Of a DNA stretch of 64,000 bases, positions 8,223 through 16,120 are shown in pieces. The stretch comes from Dyadobacter soli (GTDB lineage: Bacteria; Bacteroidota; Bacteroidia; Cytophagales; Spirosomataceae). The position numbers and the translations under genes were made by a program. The first letter of the stretch is position 1. Each line of letters starts with the position of its first letter. A model generated the notes under the pieces. The model was not told where the DNA came from. It did not search any database and worked only from the letters and a program-made list of their open reading frames with translations. Where the stretch lies: assembly GCF_900101885.1 (NCBI RefSeq), contig NZ_FNAN01000002.1:434001-498000 (forward strand), read 5' to 3'.

Positions 8223-8241
8223 TGAATTTATTCTATATTTG
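8223..8241 (+). promoter_or_regulatory. TGAAT-N2-ATTCT palindrome joined to a -7 element (Wza-like gene)
   Basis: TGAATTTATTCT (8223-8234) is a near-perfect AGAAT-N2-ATTCT palindrome whose last base begins the -7 element TATATTTG (8234-8241). The same arrangement occurs at 28888-28905 and 33997-34014. No TTG is seen at the -33 position here, which could mean that an activator is needed. Confidence 0.5.
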
Positions 8242-8284
8242 TAATGCACTTTCATCGACAAAAGGATTGCACATTACCAAGAAT

Positions 8285-8316
8285 CGCCAAATTGAACGCT
8301 CAATTTCCCCTTGGCG
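8285..8316 (+). other. Leader hairpin upstream of the Wza-like gene
   Basis: AAATTGA (8289-8295), loop ACGC and TCAATTT (8300-8306) form a 7-base-pair stem. An outer CGCC (8285-8288) can pair with GGCG (8313-8316), or CGCCAA with TTGGCG in a competing form. It lies in a predicted leader of about 190 bases (start near 8246) with no convincing ORF of its own. Confidence 0.45.
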
Positions 8317-8423
8317 AACACTTCAAAAAAGGAGTAGCAGCGCCTGGCGAAAAATCACAAAAAATCTCAGAAAATAAAATCAAAATACTGATTAACAAAT
8401 ACTTAACAAAGAACACATTTCTT

Positions 8424-8433
8424 ACTCAACGTA
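8424..8433 (+). promoter_or_regulatory. ACTCAACGTA box, copy 3 (before Wza-like gene)
   Basis: ACTCAACGTA, 5 bases before the ATG at 8439. Its position supports that ATG over the upstream in-frame ATG at 8244. Confidence 0.6.
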
Positions 8434-8438
8434 ATAAT

Positions 8439-9266
8439 ATGAATATGCGCCCTGCAAACTTGAAGCGAATCAACGGTTTGTTATTTTTCATTTGTGTCGT
8501 GATAATAGCAGGAATGAGTTCCTGCGCGTCTACCAAGTCTATTGTATATTTCCAAGGCGACTCCGCACGCTACTCTTCCCAGGAAATCAGCCAAAAATAT
8601 GTCCCGACTATCCAGTCGAACGACCTTCTTTCCATAGTCGTGGGAAGTTTGAACACAGAGGCCAACGAAGTTTTTAATACACCCAATACCTTCACCACCG
8701 CCAGCACCAACTATTCGACAACGGGCGGGGGTGCCCGCCTGCAACCACTGGGTTATTTGGTAGATTCTGACGGTACGATCGAGATTCCGCTGGTCGGGAA
8801 ATTGAAAGTAGCCGGCATGCGCACGACAGTAGCCGCCGATACGATCCGGATCCGCCTCCAAAACTATCTGAAAGAACCTACCGTAATCGTAAGAAACCTG
8901 AACTTCAAGGTATCCGTCCTGGGCGAAGTGGTACGTCCGGCTGTGTATGTGATCCCGGACGAAAAAATATCCCTGCCCGAAGTGCTAAGCCTTGCAGGTG
9001 ACCTCACCATTTACGGAAAAAGGACCAATGTGATGGTAATCCGGGAGGAAAATGGTAAAAGAGAATACGCAAGAATCGACCTGACGAGCCGTAACATATT
9101 CGAATCCCCGTATTACTACATGCATAAGAACGACGTAGTGTATGTCGAACCCATTAAAACCAGGATCAATGCTACCGACCGAAATGTACAGTTGGTACCG
9201 ATTGTAACATCCATCGTTGCGGCAGTCGGAACCTTGGGTATCCTGATTCTCAATTTTACAAAGTAG
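8439..9266 (+). CDS. Polysaccharide export lipoprotein, Wza-like
   Basis: This 275-residue protein starts MNMRPANLKRING, followed by a hydrophobic stretch and a lipobox with Cys29 (AGMSSC), so it is an outer-membrane or periplasmic lipoprotein. The poly_export domain covers about residues 45-150 (including SNDLLSIVVGSLN and GYLVDSDGTIEIPLVGKLKVAG). An SLBB-type segment follows (FKVSVLGEVVRPAVYVI). The C-terminus is a hydrophobic helix (about 250-272). This resembles short Bacteroidota Wza proteins that form the export channel with the Wzc-like kinase encoded next. An in-frame ATG at 8244 would add 65 residues that bury the lipoprotein signal and would begin at the predicted transcript start, so 8439 is preferred. 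Confidence 0.93.
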   Translation: MNMRPANLKRINGLLFFICVVIIAGMSSCASTKSIVYFQGDSARYSSQEISQKYVPTIQSNDLLSIVVGSLNTEANEVFNTPNTFTTASTNYSTTGGGARLQPLGYLVDSDGTIEIPLVGKLKVAGMRTTVAADTIRIRLQNYLKEPTVIVRNLNFKVSVLGEVVRPAVYVIPDEKISLPEVLSLAGDLTIYGKRTNVMVIREENGKREYARIDLTSRNIFESPYYYMHKNDVVYVEPIKTRINATDRNVQLVPIVTSIVAAVGTLGILILNFTK

Positions 9267-9310
9267 CGTTTTTAGTTACCCGGCCGCGTTCTGCCGCTTT
9301 ACGATAATTT

Positions 9311-9319
9311 ACTCAACAT
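9311..9319 (+). promoter_or_regulatory. ACTCAACAT box, copy 4 (before Wzc-like gene)
   Basis: ACTCAACAT abuts the ATG at 9320. There is no TAnnTTTG element just upstream, so this copy is not tied to a promoter. Confidence 0.5.
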
Positions 9320-11701
9320 ATGAATCATCACGCCACTTCTGCCGACCAGGAACTTCTCGACGACGAGCAGGACTTCAACCTTAACGAGTACATCGCCCGG
9401 TATTTCCGGTACTGGTATCTCTTCCCTGTATTTCTGGTTCTCGCATTCACAGTTGCCTTCTTTTATCTCCAAATCACCCAGCCGGTTTACAGCACCAAAA
9501 CCACGATCCTGATCAAGGACGAGAAAAAAGGGCTTGGCGGATCTCAGGGCGATATTCTTACCGAGCTGAGTTCCCAGTTCGGGGGCAACAAGCTCGTTGA
9601 AAACGAACTTGAAGTGATCAAGTCCCAAACCCTGATGGAGCAGGTGATCAAAGAGCTCACACTGGACGTGTCCTACACGGCCAAAGAAGGTTTGCGTACC
9701 GTTAACCTCTATAAAACAAGTCCGGTCATAATTAAGGCCGAAGTGATTACCCCTTTCGGTTTCCAGGAGCCGATGACCATACACATTGAAGACAGCACGC
9801 ATTTCCGCTTCAATGACGAAGACAAGATTTTTACTTTCAACCAGCGTTTCAATAATGCCTGGGGTGCATTTGTGATTACAAAGGGTGCCCAGTCGGATGT
9901 TCAGGATTTGAAGGTACATTTCACCGATGTCGAAAACCTGGCCGAAAATATGTTGAAACGGTTGTCGGTTGAACAGCCAAACATCAAAAGCACCGTACTG
10001 GAACTGACCTATGAAGATTCCAATGTTCAACGTTCGAAGGACGTGCTCAACAAGCTCCTGGACGTGTATGTGCAATCCTCATTGAGCGACAAAAACAGCG
10101 AAGCGAGCAACACCCTGAAATTCATTGAAAACCGTCTCGGTTTGATCACCGGGGAACTTGGCGACGTTGAGAGAGATGTAGAATCCTACAAAACCAACCA
10201 GGGTATCACTGATATTAGCGCGGAATCGCAGCTTTTCCTTGAGAACATCAAAGAGAACGACACCAAACTGAACGAGGTAAATACCAAAATCAGCATCCTG
10301 GAAAGTGTCGACAACTACATCCAGAATGCCGGTGAAGGCGCCGTTGCCCCGGCGACCTATATGATCGACGACCCTGTATTGGTATCGTTGCTGACGAAGT
10401 TCAATGAACTCGAACTTCAACGTGAAAGGTACGCCCGTACGACCTCGCCGAACAACCCGCTTTTGGAAACAATCAATACCCAGCTTGCCGGTACCCGCCA
10501 GTCGATCCGCGAAAACGTGCAAAACCTGAAACGCGGGATGGCTGTCACCAAAAAGAACCTGGAAAACATCAATACAAGGTTCTCTGCCGGTCTGCGCAGC
10601 ATTCCCAAAAAGGAAAGAGAATTCGTTGGCATCAAGCGCCAGCAATCCATTAAGGAGGAACTGTACCTGTACCTGTTGAAGAAAAGGGAAGAAACCGCAC
10701 TCGCATATGCCTCAACGGTGACCGACAGCCGGTTGATCGATGCCCCTATTGCTACATTCAATCCTATCAAGCCCAAGAAGGCAGTGGTATGGCTCGGCGC
10801 AGGCGTGATCGGGATCATCATTCCGGTGTTGCTGATCAACCTCCTGTTTATGCTTAACAACACCGTTCAGCGACGCGAAGAGATCGAAAAAGTAACGCAT
10901 TCGTCGATCCTGGGCGAAATCGGACAGATGAAAGTACAGGTGAACGGACTGCCTGGCGAGGAATCCATTATTAAAATGACCAGTAGAAGTGCCGTTGCAG
11001 AGCAATTCAGGGCACTGAGAACGAATTTGCAATACCTGGGCGACGGCAGCTGCCGGGTGCTGATGTTCACTTCCTCCATTGGTGGTGAAGGAAAGAGCTT
11101 CGTCAGTATCAACCTTGCGGCCAGCCTTGCATATTCCGATAAAAGAGTGTTGCTGATCGGGCTTGACCTGCGCAAACCGACGCTCCACGATCGCCTGATG
11201 GTGCCTAATAAATTCGGGGCATCCAACTGTCTGATCGGACAAGGGCATTATGAGGATTTCATTCAGAACACGGGTGTCCATCCAAAATTCGACGTACTGA
11301 CCAGCGGGCCAATCCCGCCGAACCCGTCGGAGCTGCTAAGCAACGGACGCTTGCCGGTACTCCTGGCCGAATTGCGCGAGAAATACGATTATATATTGAT
11401 CGACTCCCCTCCTTACGGCCTCGTGACCGACTCGGCCCTGATCGCCGAGCATGTGGATGCCACGCTGTATATCGTCCGGTTCAACTACACGATCCACGAT
11501 CACCTGAAGCGTATCGGCGAACTGCAGCGTATGCGGAGATTTACGAACCTGTCTGTAATCTTTAACGGCGTGAACTACGGTGTAGGGTACGGATATGGCT
11601 ACGGATACGGCGGATACGGCTACGGTTACTATGCCGAAGAATCGGAAGGCGCTGTGAAGGCCGTGGGCTCTCGTTTCAAGAAACTAGTTGGAAAAAGCTA
11701 A
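9320..11701 (+). CDS. Polysaccharide co-polymerase and tyrosine autokinase, Wzc-like (BY-kinase)
   Basis: This 793-residue inner-membrane protein has a Wzz domain with a first membrane helix (about 33-54). A long periplasmic coiled-coil region carries a GNVR-like part up to about 480, and a second helix lies near 490-513. The cytoplasmic BY-kinase domain has Walker A SSIGGEGKS (about 587-595), Walker A' LLIGLDLRKPT (about 612-622) and Walker B YILIDSPPYG (about 692-701). The tail at about 752-775 alternates Tyr and Gly and is the autophosphorylation cluster. These proteins set chain length and gate export through Wza. The matching PHP phosphatase is encoded upstream. The gene lies 53 bases after the Wza-like gene, with the ACTCAAC box touching its ATG. 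Confidence 0.95.
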   Translation: MNHHATSADQELLDDEQDFNLNEYIARYFRYWYLFPVFLVLAFTVAFFYLQITQPVYSTKTTILIKDEKKGLGGSQGDILTELSSQFGGNKLVENELEVIKSQTLMEQVIKELTLDVSYTAKEGLRTVNLYKTSPVIIKAEVITPFGFQEPMTIHIEDSTHFRFNDEDKIFTFNQRFNNAWGAFVITKGAQSDVQDLKVHFTDVENLAENMLKRLSVEQPNIKSTVLELTYEDSNVQRSKDVLNKLLDVYVQSSLSDKNSEASNTLKFIENRLGLITGELGDVERDVESYKTNQGITDISAESQLFLENIKENDTKLNEVNTKISILESVDNYIQNAGEGAVAPATYMIDDPVLVSLLTKFNELELQRERYARTTSPNNPLLETINTQLAGTRQSIRENVQNLKRGMAVTKKNLENINTRFSAGLRSIPKKEREFVGIKRQQSIKEELYLYLLKKREETALAYASTVTDSRLIDAPIATFNPIKPKKAVVWLGAGVIGIIIPVLLINLLFMLNNTVQRREEIEKVTHSSILGEIGQMKVQVNGLPGEESIIKMTSRSAVAEQFRALRTNLQYLGDGSCRVLMFTSSIGGEGKSFVSINLAASLAYSDKRVLLIGLDLRKPTLHDRLMVPNKFGASNCLIGQGHYEDFIQNTGVHPKFDVLTSGPIPPNPSELLSNGRLPVLLAELREKYDYILIDSPPYGLVTDSALIAEHVDATLYIVRFNYTIHDHLKRIGELQRMRRFTNLSVIFNGVNYGVGYGYGYGYGGYGYGYYAEESEGAVKAVGSRFKKLVGKS

Positions 11702-11705
11702 GATA

Positions 11706-11775
11706 TTGAATATTGAATTCCCCGGGGATTTACCTGCGAAGGATTACAAAATGCCCGGGGATTAATATCAATTCA
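11706..11775 (+). other. Long imperfect hairpin with duplicated CCCGGGGATT
   Basis: CCCGGGGATT occurs at 11721-11730 and again at 11754-11763. Because CCCCGGGG is self-complementary, the two copies can pair. The flanking AT-rich sequences (about 11706-11719 and 11761-11775) extend the stem with two bulged bases. It follows the stop of the Wzc-like gene by a few bases. There is no T tract, so it may be a transcript-end stabiliser or an imperfect terminator. Confidence 0.45.
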
Positions 11776-11813
11776 AGCAAGAATTGCAATTATCGAAGAC
11801 TTTTAACGAAAGG

Positions 11814-11845
11814 TTGCGGCGGATCACAAAATTAGACTATTTTTA
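11814..11845 (+). promoter_or_regulatory. Candidate promoter for the 37-codon ORF and ugd
   Basis: TTG (11814-11816), a 21-base spacer and TATTTTTA (11838-11845) match the TTG-N21-TAnnTTTG promoter except for the last base. The predicted leader runs about 220 bases to ugd and contains the small ORF. Confidence 0.35.
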
Positions 11846-11911
11846 GTTACAAGATCCGGCGATCAACACCCGGAAAACGGATAAGCCCCAGGGCTGATGC
11901 CGTAATTATAA

Positions 11912-11921
11912 ACTCAACGTT
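11912..11921 (+). promoter_or_regulatory. ACTCAACGTT box, copy 5 (before a 37-codon ORF)
   Basis: Exact ACTCAACGTT, 4 bases before the ATG at 11926. There is no box immediately before ugd itself, so here the element marks the small upstream ORF. Confidence 0.6.
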
Positions 11922-11925
11922 ATTT

Positions 11926-12039
11926 ATGAAAAGAAAACCACTCAATCCAGTCCCTGGAAGTCCTCCGGGCAACATCCATCCAGCAACGCCCGTCGGGCAT
12001 CAAGAGTTGCAGCTGATTTGCGCTCGCCATCAGCGATAA
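11926..12039 (+). CDS. Small ORF (37 residues) in the ugd leader, possible leader peptide
   Basis: ATG at 11926 opens a 37-codon frame ending at TAA 12037-12039, 36 bases before ugd. The peptide starts MKRKPLNPVPGSPPGN and is rich in Pro, Gly and His. It has no signal peptide or membrane helix and resembles no family I know. Support for translation is indirect: an exact ACTCAACGTT box stands 4 bases before its ATG, in the same position as at known EPS genes. It could be a regulatory leader peptide, a small protein, or chance. The Pro clusters (PVPGSPP) could slow ribosomes, which would suit a leader role, but that is inference. Confidence 0.4.
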   Translation: MKRKPLNPVPGSPPGNIHPATPVGHQELQLICARHQR

Positions 12040-12075
12040 TTGGAGATACATTAATCAATCTTACTAGATAAAGAC

Positions 12076-13398
12076 ATGAAAATAGCAGTGGTGGGAACCG
12101 GCTATGTTGGTCTTGTAACAGGTACTTGTTTCGCTGAAACGGGAAATCAGGTTACATGCATCGATATCGATACAAATAAAGTTGCCCGTCTTCAAAAAGG
12201 CGAAATACCTATTTACGAGCCAGGGCTCGATGTTCTTTTCGAAAGAAACATCGCCGAAGGACGCCTTGACTTCACGACGAACCTGACCGAAGGTATCAAG
12301 GGTGCCGAGGTTATCTTCCTCGCCCTTCCCACGCCTCCGGGCGAAGATGGTTCTGCCGACCTGAAATACATTCTGGGAGTCGCCAACGACCTGGGCCCGA
12401 TACTGGAACAGTACGCCGTGATCGTCGATAAGAGCACCGTTCCGGTAGGCACTGCCGAAAAAGTGCAGGCAGCTATCGCCCGGAATGCGAATGTCGAGTT
12501 TGACGTGGTATCCAATCCTGAGTTTTTGCGCGAGGGCGTGGCTATCGAAGACTTCATGAAGCCTGACCGCGTGGTGATCGGGACTACTTCGGAGCGCGCG
12601 CAAAAGGTGATGGAAAAGCTTTACGCGCCCCTGGTAAGGCAGGGCAACCCGGTCATTTTCATGGACGAACGTTCAGCGGAAATGACCAAATATGCAGCCA
12701 ACTCTTTCCTGGCGATGAAAATCACATTCATGAACGAGATCGCCAACCTGTGCGAGCGCGTGGGTGCGAATGTGGACGATATCCGTAAAGGCATCGGAAC
12801 CGACAGCCGCATCGGCAAGCGCTTTTTGTTTGCAGGCATCGGCTACGGTGGAAGCTGTTTCCCCAAGGATGTGCAGGCGCTGGCTAAGACTTCGACCGAA
12901 TATGGCTATGACTTCCGTACGCTGGAAGCCGTTATGGCCGTGAACGAAGACCAGAAAACAAGACTGATCCCTACCCTGACCGACCATTTCGACGGGAATC
13001 TGCGTGGGCTGACCATCGCGGTGTGGGGCCTGGCTTTCAAACCAAATACGGACGATATCCGTGAGGCACCCGCCCTGGAAAATATCAAGGCATTGCTCGC
13101 TTTGGGTGCGCGGGTGACAGCTTACGACCCGGAAGCGATGAACAATGTCGCCAAACTCATTCCCGAGATAACCTATTGCCACACGCCTTACGCGGCACTG
13201 GACGAGGCCGATGCATTGATGATCTTTACCGAATGGCCCCAGTTTCGCACACCCGATTTCGAGAAGATGGGCAAGCTGATGAACAACAAAGTCATTTTCG
13301 ACGGCAGAAACCTGTACGACCTTTCCGTGATCAAGGAAACAGGTTTTGCGTATTACAGCATCGGTCGCGACTCGATCAACGCGGAAGAGCTCGTTTAG
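12076..13398 (+). CDS. ugd: UDP-glucose 6-dehydrogenase
   Basis: This 440-residue enzyme oxidises UDP-glucose to UDP-glucuronate with two NAD+. The N-terminal Rossmann motif is GTGYVGLVTGTCFAETG (about 7-23). The central segment SNPEFLREG (about 154-162) and the catalytic cysteine block GIGYGGSCFPKD (Cys near 260) are intact, and the C-terminal UDP-binding domain includes WGLAFKPNTDDIREAPA. Length and motifs fit Ugd better than UDP-ManNAc dehydrogenase, although substrate choice within the family is not certain from sequence. It supplies the substrate of the UDP-glucuronate epimerase encoded next. It is probably transcribed from the leader promoter at 11814-11845. Confidence 0.93.
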   Translation: MKIAVVGTGYVGLVTGTCFAETGNQVTCIDIDTNKVARLQKGEIPIYEPGLDVLFERNIAEGRLDFTTNLTEGIKGAEVIFLALPTPPGEDGSADLKYILGVANDLGPILEQYAVIVDKSTVPVGTAEKVQAAIARNANVEFDVVSNPEFLREGVAIEDFMKPDRVVIGTTSERAQKVMEKLYAPLVRQGNPVIFMDERSAEMTKYAANSFLAMKITFMNEIANLCERVGANVDDIRKGIGTDSRIGKRFLFAGIGYGGSCFPKDVQALAKTSTEYGYDFRTLEAVMAVNEDQKTRLIPTLTDHFDGNLRGLTIAVWGLAFKPNTDDIREAPALENIKALLALGARVTAYDPEAMNNVAKLIPEITYCHTPYAALDEADALMIFTEWPQFRTPDFEKMGKLMNNKVIFDGRNLYDLSVIKETGFAYYSIGRDSINAEELV

Positions 13399-13463
13399 GA
13401 GACGGCCGGCCGGAGGGCATCAGGGCAGATTCCGGATGTCGATTTTTAGGACAACAAAATTTT

Positions 13464-13470
13464 ACTCAAC
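13464..13470 (+). promoter_or_regulatory. ACTCAAC box, copy 6 (before UDP-glucuronate epimerase gene)
   Basis: ACTCAAC abuts the tandem ATGATG at 13471-13476. This is a shortened copy of the EPS-locus box. Confidence 0.45.
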
Positions 13471-14496
13471 ATGATGAAGGTTTTAGTAACAGGCAGCGCC
13501 GGATTTATCGGCTTTCACACCGTCAACCAGCTTCTCGGTGATGGATTCGAAGTAGTAGGTCTTGACAACATCAACGACTATTACTCTCCCCAGCTCAAAT
13601 ATGCCCGCCTCACGGAGGCAGGCATCGATCAGGAAAATATCAAATGGTACAGCCTGGTCCAAAGTTACACCAACCCGAACTACCGGTTCGTCCGGATGAA
13701 CCTGGAAGACAAGCAACAGCTTTTCAGTCTTTTCCAATCCGAAAAATTCGACTACGTCATCAATCTTGCCGCACAGGCCGGCGTTCGGTATTCCATTGAA
13801 AACCCCGACGTTTATGTGCAATCCAACATTATCGGCTTCCATTATCTGTTAGAGGCGTGCCGCCATTTCGCGGTGAAGCACCTGGTGCACGCATCGTCAT
13901 CATCGGTATATGGCGCCAATGCCAAAATCCCTTTCTCGGAAGACGATAAAGTGGATTCTCCTGTGAGCCTCTATGCGGCTACCAAGAAAAGCAATGAACT
14001 AATGGCTCACGCCTATGCGCATTTGTACGATATCCCGGTTACCTGTCTGCGGTTTTTCACCGTGTACGGTCCGTGGGGACGCCCCGATATGGCACCTATG
14101 CTTTTTGCCAAAGCCATATCCGATTCAAAGCCTATCAAGGTTTTCAACAACGGTGAAATGGAGCGCGACTTTACCTACGTGGGCGACATCGTGAACGGGA
14201 TCGTGCAGGTAACAGGCACACCGTTCGAATCGGGCCTTCGCTACCGTGTTCTGAATATCGGTAACGGATCGCCGGTGAACCTCATGGATTTTATTTCCGA
14301 ACTGGAAAAAGGGCTCGAAAAAGAGGCCGTCAAAAACTATATGCCTATGCAAGCCGGCGATGTGCCTAAAACATGGGCAAGCCAGGACAACCTGACGCGC
14401 ATCACCGGTTATACACCGAACGTTCCGCTTACAGAGGGAATCCAGGAGTTTGCCAGATGGTTCCAAAACTATTTCTATGCGCAGGAAGTGCACTGA
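13471..14496 (+). CDS. UDP-glucuronate 4-epimerase (SDR family)
   Basis: This 341-residue extended short-chain dehydrogenase has the NAD-binding motif GSAGFIGFHT (about 8-17). The stretch DNINDYYSPQLKYARL (about 32-47) is characteristic of UDP-glucuronate/UDP-galacturonate epimerases. Further marks are the Ser cluster SSSSVYGAN (about 143-151), catalytic YAATK (Tyr near 169) and FFTVYGPWGRPDMA. It interconverts UDP-GlcA and UDP-GalA using a transient 4-keto intermediate. It directly follows ugd, giving a short route to a galacturonate donor for the EPS. The start is ATGATG, and either ATG could be used. The gap of 72 bases after ugd includes the box. Confidence 0.9.
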   Translation: MMKVLVTGSAGFIGFHTVNQLLGDGFEVVGLDNINDYYSPQLKYARLTEAGIDQENIKWYSLVQSYTNPNYRFVRMNLEDKQQLFSLFQSEKFDYVINLAAQAGVRYSIENPDVYVQSNIIGFHYLLEACRHFAVKHLVHASSSSVYGANAKIPFSEDDKVDSPVSLYAATKKSNELMAHAYAHLYDIPVTCLRFFTVYGPWGRPDMAPMLFAKAISDSKPIKVFNNGEMERDFTYVGDIVNGIVQVTGTPFESGLRYRVLNIGNGSPVNLMDFISELEKGLEKEAVKNYMPMQAGDVPKTWASQDNLTRITGYTPNVPLTEGIQEFARWFQNYFYAQEVH

Positions 14497-14548
14497 TGCT
14501 TCCGCTACGAAAAGCTCACACATTACAGGAAAGTAACGAAAGATTGAA

Positions 14549-16102
14549 GTGAAAGCAGCCAGCAAGGTCATACTCAACACAGGCATATCATATGGGCGAA
14601 TGTTCCTCACCATGGGCATATCCCTGTATGCAACCCGTCTGATCCTGAATGCACTGGGAAGTACCGACTATGGCATTTTCAACCTCATTGCCGGTGTCAT
14701 AGCCATGTTGTCGTTCCTGAACAACGCAATGGCTACCTCCACCCAAAGGTTTCTTTCCTTCTACCAGGGGAAGAATGACCTGGATATGCAGCGGTCGGTT
14801 TTTGCCAATAGCCTTTTGCTGCACCTTGTCATTGGGGTCGTGCTGGTAGCCATACTGGAAATTGCGGGCCTTTTTCTCTTCGACAACTTCCTGAATATAC
14901 CGGCCGAAAGGATCGGGTCGGCGAAGACGATTTACCACTTCATGTCGGGAACTGTATTCTTTACAGTGTTCGCGGTGCCGTTCAACGGATCGCTGATCGC
15001 CCATGAAAACATGGCTTGGGTGGCGGTTGTGAATATCGTCGAAAGCCTGTTGCGGCTAGCCACTGCATTGTTTCTGGCTTCGGCCGCGGGCGACAGGCTG
15101 ATCATCTACGCTATTTTCACAATGCTTGTGGCCATTGCCAGCTTCATCTTGTACGCGGTCTATTGCTATCTGAAATATCCCGAATGCAGGATCAATCATG
15201 TCGGATCACTGGTAAACCGTGGTTTGATGAAGGAACTGACCTCTTTTGCGGGTTGGAACCTGTTTGGCTCGCTATGTTCGGTGGGACGTAACCAGGGGCT
15301 TGCGGTTTTATTGAACCTTTCGTTTGGAACGGTCATCAATGCCGCTTACGGTATTTCCAATCAGGTTTCGGGCCAGCTTGCATTCTTCTCTTCCACGATG
15401 CTCAGGGCAGTGAACCCCCAGATCATGAAGAGTGAAGGGGCTAACGACCGGGAGCGGATGCTGCGCCTGTCGATGATCGCCAGCAAGTTTGGCTTCTTTA
15501 TGATGGCCATCCTGGCAATTCCCTGCATTTTTGAGATGAAAGCCATCCTGGCATTCTGGCTGAAAACCGTACCGGATTACACGGTCATCTTTTGCCAGCT
15601 TTCATTGATCAACATTTGCGCCAACCAGCTGACCATCGGCTTGCAATCGGCGATACAGGCGGTGGGCAAAGTCAAAGTGTACCAGATCATCGTAGGCTCC
15701 ACGCTGTTGCTCAATCTTCCGATTGCTTATGTGTTACTGAGAACCGGGTTCCAGCCCTATTCGGTAATGTGGGTATCCATCGCCACGGAGCTGATAGCAT
15801 GCGGGTTCCGCATTGTACTGCTTCAAAAGCTGGCATCCATGTCGGTACGCGAATATTTCCGCAATGTGCTAAGTAAGGAAGTGATCCCTACGCTGGCGGC
15901 AATAGCCACGGCGGCCACGTGTACAACCTATATCGTGCATGAATGGCGTCCCTTGTTTACCATTGCAGCCTCCGCTACCGCCTGCATTGCGGGCATTTTG
16001 CTGGCGGGGCTTTGCAAGGATGAAAAAGCCATTATCACCAAGTTAATTTCAAAAATCCTGAGTTTTCCCAAGGCAAAACAACTTGCGAAAACCATTAGCT
16101 AA
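14549..16102 (+). CDS. Polysaccharide flippase, Wzx/MATE-like
   Basis: This 517-residue integral membrane protein has about 12-14 hydrophobic helices. It opens with SYGRMFLTMGISLYATRLIL and GSTDYGIFNLIAGVIAMLSF, typical of bacterial O-antigen/EPS flippases. These proteins move undecaprenyl-linked repeat units across the inner membrane. The start is GTG at 14549, because the family consensus reaches upstream of the first in-frame ATG (Met18, at 14600). ACTCAACA occurs at 14572-14579 inside the coding sequence, possibly by chance. The gene follows the epimerase by 52 bases and precedes the pyruvyl transferase by 18, so the block is probably co-transcribed. Confidence 0.9.
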   Translation: MKAASKVILNTGISYGRMFLTMGISLYATRLILNALGSTDYGIFNLIAGVIAMLSFLNNAMATSTQRFLSFYQGKNDLDMQRSVFANSLLLHLVIGVVLVAILEIAGLFLFDNFLNIPAERIGSAKTIYHFMSGTVFFTVFAVPFNGSLIAHENMAWVAVVNIVESLLRLATALFLASAAGDRLIIYAIFTMLVAIASFILYAVYCYLKYPECRINHVGSLVNRGLMKELTSFAGWNLFGSLCSVGRNQGLAVLLNLSFGTVINAAYGISNQVSGQLAFFSSTMLRAVNPQIMKSEGANDRERMLRLSMIASKFGFFMMAILAIPCIFEMKAILAFWLKTVPDYTVIFCQLSLINICANQLTIGLQSAIQAVGKVKVYQIIVGSTLLLNLPIAYVLLRTGFQPYSVMWVSIATELIACGFRIVLLQKLASMSVREYFRNVLSKEVIPTLAAIATAATCTTYIVHEWRPLFTIAASATACIAGILLAGLCKDEKAIITKLISKILSFPKAKQLAKTIS

Positions 16103-16120
16103 CTTATAATATCAGCATTC

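Noticed and set aside
8244..8438. N-terminal extension of the Wza-like protein from ATG 8244
   Set aside because: The extension would bury a good lipoprotein signal, begins at the predicted transcript start and contains a hairpin. The start at 8439 is preferred.
14572..14579. ACTCAACA near the start of the flippase gene
   Set aside because: It is inside codons 8-11 when the GTG start is used. The first in-frame ATG after it (14600) would drop conserved N-terminal residues, so it was not counted as a box.
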